From assembly GCA_030017895.1 (NCBI GenBank), contig JASEGV010000027.1:1-38174 (forward strand): a stretch of 38,174 nt of DNA. Direction: 5' to 3'. Shown here piece by piece: positions 33,827-38,174 of the stretch (position 1 is its first letter; the number at the start of each line of letters is the position of its first letter). Source of the stretch: Bacteroidota bacterium (lineage in GTDB: Bacteria; Bacteroidota; Ignavibacteria; UBA10030; BY39). The notes beneath the pieces are model-generated. The model did not search any database, was not told the origin of the DNA, and was given only the letters and a program-made list of their open reading frames with translations. The position numbers were made by a program, and so were the translations under genes.

Positions 33827-36169
33827 TTAAATAATTCGTCCTTTCATATTTTTTTCAATCCTTGTCCGTTTCAACTTTTCAATCGCCATCAGAATTACTT
33901 CATTAGTCGCAGGCAGAGAAAACTCCGGCTCCATCTCGTGATTCGCAACCGAAGAAATCGCATCTTTAATCGCAAGCCAAACAGAAAGCGAAAGCATAAA
34001 CGGCGGCTCACCAACCGCTTTGCTCCGCCGTATTGTGCCGATAGGATTTGGCACATTTTCCAAAAGTCCAACACGAAAATCTTTAGGAATATCCTGAACA
34101 GTTGGAATCTTGTATGTATCCGGCGAGTGAGTCATCAGATTCCCTTTACTGTCCCATTTAATTTCTTCCGTTGTGCACCAGCCAACGCCTTGGATGAAAC
34201 CGCCTTCAACCTGTCCTATATCAATTCCGGGATTTATCGAATCGCCTACATCTTGGACAATATCTGTTCTTAAAAGCGTGTGCTGACCGGTTAAAATATC
34301 TACTATAACTTCCGATACTCCCATCCCGAAAGAATAGTAAAAGAAAGGCTTGCCTTGCCCTCTGATTTTATCCCAGCCGATATCGGGAGTTTTGTAAAAA
34401 CCTGTTGAACTTAAACTCACTTGCCTCAAGTTCATTTGTCTCATTGCATCGACAAACGAAATTCGACGATCGGAATTGTCGGAGTCGATAATGAAATCAT
34501 CTCTAAAGATGACGGATGATTGGATTGATGGATTAATGGATTGTTGTTCATTAAATAATTTTACAACTTCTTCCGAAATTCTATTTTTTATTTTATCGAT
34601 TGCATTTTTAACTGCCATACCATTCATATCGGAACCTGAAGATGCAGCCGTAGCTGAAGTGTTAGGAATTTTGGAAGTATTGGTCGCATTTACTTTTACT
34701 TTTTCAGTACTCACTCCAAACTCAGCTGCGGCAATTTGCTGGATTTTTGTATTAAGTCCTTGTCCCATCTCAGTGCCGCCATGATTGACGAGAATTGTTC
34801 CGTCAGTGTAAACATTCACTTGCGCCCCGGCTTGATTGAGAAATGTGGTCGTGAAAGAAATACCGAACTTCACAGGCGTAAGAGCTAACCCCTTTTTACA
34901 AAACTCATTCTTCGAATTAAAATCGTCAATTTCTTTCCGTCGTTTTTCGTACTCAGAGGATTTGATCAACTTGTCATATATCAGATAGAGTCGATTGTTT
35001 TCGACTGTTTGTCCGTAGTGTGTAACGTTGCGTGTTTCAATTCCATAAAAATTCTTATATCGAATTTCTGTTGGGTCTTTATGTAGATATTTTGCGACAC
35101 GGTCTATTACGGTTTCCATTGCAGCCATTCCTTGTGGTCCGCCAAATCCCCGAAATGCAGTATTGGATGGAAGATTCGTTTTCCAAACGAGCGCAGTAAC
35201 TGACATATTTGGAATGTAGTAAGAATTATCGGCGTGAAGCATTGTTCGTTCCATAATCGCGAATGATAAATCCGTTGCCGCTCCACCATCGCTATTAAAC
35301 TCGAGTTTCAATGCTGTAATTTCACCTTCATCATCAAACCCGACTTCATATTTCGTAATATAACGATGCCGCTTACCCGTCATTATCATATCGTCATCAC
35401 GGAACAATCTGATTTTTACAGGACGTTTAGCAGCGTTGCACAATAGCGCCGACCAACACGCAACGTGATTACCTTGAGTTTCCTTACCACCAAAGCCGCC
35501 GCCCATACGTCTGACTTCTACTACGACTTCATTTCGATTGATACGGAGAACTTCGGCAACCAGTGTTTGAGTTTCTGACGGATGCTGAGTTGAACTGAAA
35601 ACGTTGATTTCATTCCCTTCGCCAGGAATACTGAGACATGCCTGAGTTTCAAGATACCAATGTTCCTGCGCACCCGTTCGAAGTTCACCGCGAATAATAT
35701 GCTTCGCCAATTTAAAAGCCGAGTCGGCATCACCCCTTTCCATTTTACGTGGTGGACCTAACAAATTATTTTTTTCTATTGCTGTCTCGATATCCAAAAT
35801 AGCATCGAGAGGTTCGTACTCTACTTTTATTAATTTTTCAGCTTGGCGGCATTGTTCTTCAGTTTCTGCGGCAACGAGGAACACCGCCTGACCGACACAA
35901 GTTACTTCGTTTTCTGCGAGCACCGGTTCATCTTTTATGACCGGTCCCATCTGATTGTGTCCGGGAATATCTTTATACGATAAAACTGCATGGACACCAT
36001 GAACTTTCTTGGCTTCAGTCAAATCAAACGACTTGATTTTTGCATGAGCATAAGGACTGTAAACTACTTTGCCGATGAGAAGTTGCTCGTTCACGAGTAT
36101 GTCGTCTATATACACGGCTTCACCGGTAACATGACCAAAAGCGGAATCGTGGGGAATAGAATCTTTCAT
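33827..36169 (-). CDS. xdhB: Xanthine dehydrogenase molybdopterin subunit
   Basis: 780 residues, close to classical XDH large subunits: GHVTGEAVYIDDI at the start, GAQEHWYLETQA, RMGGGFGGKETQGN, SIMERTML-like (FAIMERTMLHADNSYY), KTNLPSNTAFRGFGGPQGM with the substrate-binding Arg, and the catalytic Glu in VGEPPFML. This fits true xanthine dehydrogenase (hypoxanthine/xanthine to urate) better than the XdhD-like subunit at 27353-29722. The ATG overlaps the HicB-like stop (ATGA), and GAGG for ribosome binding lies within the end of hicB. A 24-bp octamer repeat (34521-34544) adds residues near QQSINPSIQSS. Its Fe-S/FAD partner is upstream beyond the TA genes. Confidence 0.92.
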   Translation of the reverse strand: MKDSIPHDSAFGHVTGEAVYIDDILVNEQLLIGKVVYSPYAHAKIKSFDLTEAKKVHGVHAVLSYKDIPGHNQMGPVIKDEPVLAENEVTCVGQAVFLVAAETEEQCRQAEKLIKVEYEPLDAILDIETAIEKNNLLGPPRKMERGDADSAFKLAKHIIRGELRTGAQEHWYLETQACLSIPGEGNEINVFSSTQHPSETQTLVAEVLRINRNEVVVEVRRMGGGFGGKETQGNHVACWSALLCNAAKRPVKIRLFRDDDMIMTGKRHRYITKYEVGFDDEGEITALKLEFNSDGGAATDLSFAIMERTMLHADNSYYIPNMSVTALVWKTNLPSNTAFRGFGGPQGMAAMETVIDRVAKYLHKDPTEIRYKNFYGIETRNVTHYGQTVENNRLYLIYDKLIKSSEYEKRRKEIDDFNSKNEFCKKGLALTPVKFGISFTTTFLNQAGAQVNVYTDGTILVNHGGTEMGQGLNTKIQQIAAAEFGVSTEKVKVNATNTSKIPNTSATAASSGSDMNGMAVKNAIDKIKNRISEEVVKLFNEQQSINPSIQSSVIFRDDFIIDSDNSDRRISFVDAMRQMNLRQVSLSSTGFYKTPDIGWDKIRGQGKPFFYYSFGMGVSEVIVDILTGQHTLLRTDIVQDVGDSINPGIDIGQVEGGFIQGVGWCTTEEIKWDSKGNLMTHSPDTYKIPTVQDIPKDFRVGLLENVPNPIGTIRRSKAVGEPPFMLSLSVWLAIKDAISSVANHEMEPEFSLPATNEVILMAIEKLKRTRIEKNMKGRII
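34513..34544 (-). repeat. Octamer array inside the xanthine dehydrogenase gene
   Basis: CGGATGAT, TGGATTGA, TGGATTAA, TGGATTGT in series (plus strand). The last three form 24 bp, eight codons, so frame is kept. It encodes the polar segment SINPSIQSS. Confidence 0.7.
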
Positions 36170-36369
36170 AAATAAACCTCAGAAGGAATAGGTAAACCTT
36201 GCTCTCGCAACAGATTTACACGTTCTATCATACCAAATCTTGCTTTATATAAACAATCTTCGATTGAATGACCGATTCCGGTAAATCCTTCTAACTCCGG
36301 TGAATAAAAACCGAAATAGTCAGGTTCTTCAGTCGCTTCAATAATTAATGAATAATTTAATTGTAACAT
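36166..36369 (-). CDS. HicB-like antitoxin-type protein
   Basis: 67 residues with the HicB fold pattern: YSLIIEATEEPDYFGFYSPELEGFTGIGHSIEDCLYKARFGM and a short ending ERVNLLREQGLPIP. HicB proteins neutralise HicA mRNA interferases. No hicA is seen next to it, so this is an orphan or a partner of the PIN gene 4 bp upstream. The DNA-binding C-terminal domain of full-size HicB is missing, as in short HicB forms. It overlaps the xanthine dehydrogenase start. Confidence 0.75.
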   Translation of the reverse strand: MLQLNYSLIIEATEEPDYFGFYSPELEGFTGIGHSIEDCLYKARFGMIERVNLLREQGLPIPSEVYL

Positions 36370-36373
36370 GATC

Positions 36374-36796
36374 TTAACTTTTTAATTTGGTTTTTAAAAG
36401 ATTCTCAAACCTCATTTGTTCAAAATGCTTATCGCAAGAAAAAACCCTTTTGATAGAACGATTCTGCATAACAACGAACGAAGTACAATCAACAAAAGAA
36501 AAATCTTTGTCGGAGTATTTTTTAAACAAATACCATGCTTTCGCCTCAATATCTGTATCGATATAAATAATCTCGATATTCTTAGAAGAAAAAAGCATTT
36601 CTCCAAATGCAACAGCATTCTTATGGTGTGTGTCAAACAATAAGTGTGTTATAGTCTCGGCGATTACATAATTCGTTGTTATAAACTTGAATGGGAACAG
36701 TAAAGATAATATTTTATCGGCTTGTGCGTGAAAACTATCATCTTCATTACCAAGTGCCACAAAACCGCTCGTATCTGCAAAGATTTCTTCGATCAT
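36374..36796 (-). CDS. PIN-domain (VapC-like) ribonuclease toxin
   Basis: 140 residues. PIN acidic residues are present: Asp8 in FADTSGF, Glu47 in NYVIAET, Asp96/Asp98 and Asp103 in KDFSFVDCTSF. The order Asp-Glu-Asp-Asp is that of VapC toxins that cut tRNA or rRNA. The start overlaps the stop of the small upstream gene by 4 bp (ATGA), as in VapBC modules. With all catalytic residues kept it appears active, in contrast to the DUF5615 remnant at 18375. It is an insertion between the two xanthine dehydrogenase subunit genes. Confidence 0.85.
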   Translation of the reverse strand: MIEEIFADTSGFVALGNEDDSFHAQADKILSLLFPFKFITTNYVIAETITHLLFDTHHKNAVAFGEMLFSSKNIEIIYIDTDIEAKAWYLFKKYSDKDFSFVDCTSFVVMQNRSIKRVFSCDKHFEQMRFENLLKTKLKS

Positions 36797-37020
36797 CGTT
36801 TCTTTCCATATAAGGATTTATTATGGTTTTGAGAAGCATTTTTTACACCTTTACCGGAACCTTTAATTGGTTTCCATTGAAACAGAGAATCGGTTTCTCG
36901 CAAGGCGAACCATTCGAGAATTTCTCGCACGTAATCATCGAGCTGTTTCGCATTCCTTTTCGCAGCGAGTTTAAGTATACGTGCAGAATTATTATTTATT
37001 TTAATAGTTAATTGTTCCAT
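36793..37020 (-). CDS. Small antitoxin partner of the PIN toxin
   Basis: 75 residues. The N-terminal half (MEQLTIKINNNSARILKLAAKRNAKQLDDYVREIL, a beta strand then two helices) looks like a ribbon-helix-helix DNA-binding domain. The C-terminal half is basic and Gly/Asn-rich (GSGKGVKNASQNHN), likely the toxin-binding or flexible tail. Placement just before and overlapping the PIN gene supports an antitoxin role. It begins 12 bp after the Fe-S/FAD xanthine dehydrogenase gene. Confidence 0.75.
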   Translation of the reverse strand: MEQLTIKINNNSARILKLAAKRNAKQLDDYVREILEWFALRETDSLFQWKPIKGSGKGVKNASQNHNKSLYGKKR

Positions 37021-37032
37021 AAAATCTACCTT

Positions 37033-38174
37033 CTATTTAATAGTTGTTTCCTGCCAGAATTTTATCAACAAATTTCTCGCAGCCACTCTTCTAAACTCCG
37101 CACTTCCTCGCACATCTGAAATCGGCGTAAAATCTTTATCAATTAATTGCATTGCTTCTTCGATGGTGTCTCTTTCCCAGAATTTTCCGATGAGAAAATT
37201 TTCAGTCGCGCTTGCACGTTTCGTGGTTACTGCCATTCCACCGTAAGCTAATGTAATTGACTTTACAACGCCTTTATCTAAATCCAAACTAAACCCGGCG
37301 CTTAATGTGGAAATATCTAAATCCTTCCGTTTGGAAACTTTATACGATTTTACAATTGCACCAATTTTTAGTTTTGGAATTATTACTGAGGTGATTAATT
37401 CATCCGGCTGGCGGAGAGTTTTCCGGTAACCTATAAAATAATCGTTTAGCGAAACTTCGCGTTTACTGTTTATACTCTGTAATTCAAGTTTAGCATTATA
37501 AGCCATCAATATCGGAAGTGCATCTCCTATTGGCGAAGCAGTCCCAAGATTTCCACCAAGCGTTGCAACATTACGAATCTGATTTGAAGCAAAAACATTT
37601 AACATTTGATGCAATGCCGGGAAATTTTTCTCCACACTTTTCCGGACATCGTTCAGTACAACACCGGCACCGATAGCAAGTTCCGATTTCGTTTCTTTGA
37701 CAACTTTCAATTCTTCTATACCGGATATATCAATGAGGTCTGTAAGAAGTTCATGCCCCTTTGTAACTCTGAGGGCAACGTCTGTGGCACCACTTAAAAC
37801 AATCGCATCTGGATATTTTTGCTTTAGCAATAACGCTTCTTCCAAATTTGCTGGACGGAAATATTGTTGATTATTAGATTTAATATGAATTGATTCACTC
37901 GGGATCGACTTTAGCATTTCAATAATTCGAAGTTCATCAGAGGTGAAGTGATCAACTCCGTTGTGTGTGCAGGCATGCGATGCTGCATCGACAATTGGTC
38001 GGTAACCTGTGCAGCGACACAGATTGCCTGTGATGGCATCATCAATTTGAGCACGTGATGGATTTGGATGTTCTTTGTACAACCCGAACATCGCCATTAC
38101 TATACCGGGTGTGCAAAATCCGCATTGACTTCCGTATTCCTCTACCATAGTTTGCTGAACAGGATGAAGTTTGC
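37033..38174 (-). CDS. xdhA: Xanthine dehydrogenase Fe-S/FAD subunit (5' end outside window)
   Basis: The frame runs past the right edge: codons before the internal Met give KLHPVQQT, as in XDH just before the second cluster. Visible parts are the C-terminal [2Fe-2S] motif SQCGFCTPG and NLCRCTGYRP, then the FAD domain (LSGATDVALRV, ASNQIRNVATLGGNLGTASPIGD) and the C-terminal flavoprotein domain. The fused Fe-S plus FAD layout is that of XdhA in two-subunit bacterial enzymes, unlike the separate subunits at 26012-27356. The missing part should be about 100 residues with the first cluster. Three accessory genes separate it from its molybdopterin subunit. Confidence 0.93.
   Translation of the reverse strand, partial: KLHPVQQTMVEEYGSQCGFCTPGIVMAMFGLYKEHPNPSRAQIDDAITGNLCRCTGYRPIVDAASHACTHNGVDHFTSDELRIIEMLKSIPSESIHIKSNNQQYFRPANLEEALLLKQKYPDAIVLSGATDVALRVTKGHELLTDLIDISGIEELKVVKETKSELAIGAGVVLNDVRKSVEKNFPALHQMLNVFASNQIRNVATLGGNLGTASPIGDALPILMAYNAKLELQSINSKREVSLNDYFIGYRKTLRQPDELITSVIIPKLKIGAIVKSYKVSKRKDLDISTLSAGFSLDLDKGVVKSITLAYGGMAVTTKRASATENFLIGKFWERDTIEEAMQLIDKDFTPISDVRGSAEFRRVAARNLLIKFWQETTIK

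Overview
The window looks like part of a chromosome from a Bacteroidota/Ignavibacteria-type bacterium. The evidence is a type IX secretion C-terminal sorting domain with the HPNPFNP motif, a promoter of the TTTG / TAnnTTTG type, AT-rich intergenic DNA, a PyrR-type pyr operon, and mostly weak Shine-Dalgarno sites. This placement is inferred, because there is no rRNA here.

Left part (1-15.4 kb). The broken tail of a secreted protein (1-624) is followed on the minus strand by a small envelope operon: FN3 lipoprotein, DUF4783 protein, giant NtrY-like sensor kinase, pgeF. Next comes a minus-strand unit that probably starts at a tRNA-Val(CAC) and runs pyrR-pyrB-pyrC, with a terminator-like leader hairpin. 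Facing away from it is a plus-strand operon mgsA-asnA-glcD-like-EamA. Convergent to that lies the molybdenum-cofactor pair mocA-xdhC.

Right part (15.5-38.2 kb, nearly all minus strand). This is the main system. It is a counterpart of the E. coli ygeW-ygeX-ygeY-ygfK-ssnA-xdhD region, which has been tied to anaerobic purine/urate breakdown. It holds a YgeW-type carbamoyltransferase, a YgeY M20 hydrolase, two SsnA amidohydrolases, a three-subunit molybdenum hydroxylase, a second two-subunit xanthine dehydrogenase (cut by the window edge), and XdhC/MocA maturation genes. Two slots are filled unusually. A PreT-PreA fusion (DPYD domain order) sits where YgfK would be. Two fold-type-II PLP enzymes, one of no family I can name and one threonine-synthase-like, sit where the YgeX ammonia-lyase would be. 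The likely logic is purine ring hydroxylation or dehydroxylation, reduction and hydrolytic opening, removal of ureido/carbamoyl groups (carbamoyl phosphate gives ATP), and PLP-dependent elimination to a keto acid and ammonia.

Almost every junction between these pathway genes carries a small accessory cassette: a four-helix-bundle gene, DUF433/DUF5615, DUF1016 plus ORF6N, a nucleotidyltransferase pair, and PIN/antitoxin plus HicB. The window also has a striking set of 7-bp-periodic repeats. A nine-unit, 63-bp element occurs three times around the four-helix gene. Related or independent heptamer/octamer arrays lie inside coding sequences, in frame in three genes and frameshifting in the secreted protein. 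No stretch above 300 bases lacks a gene.
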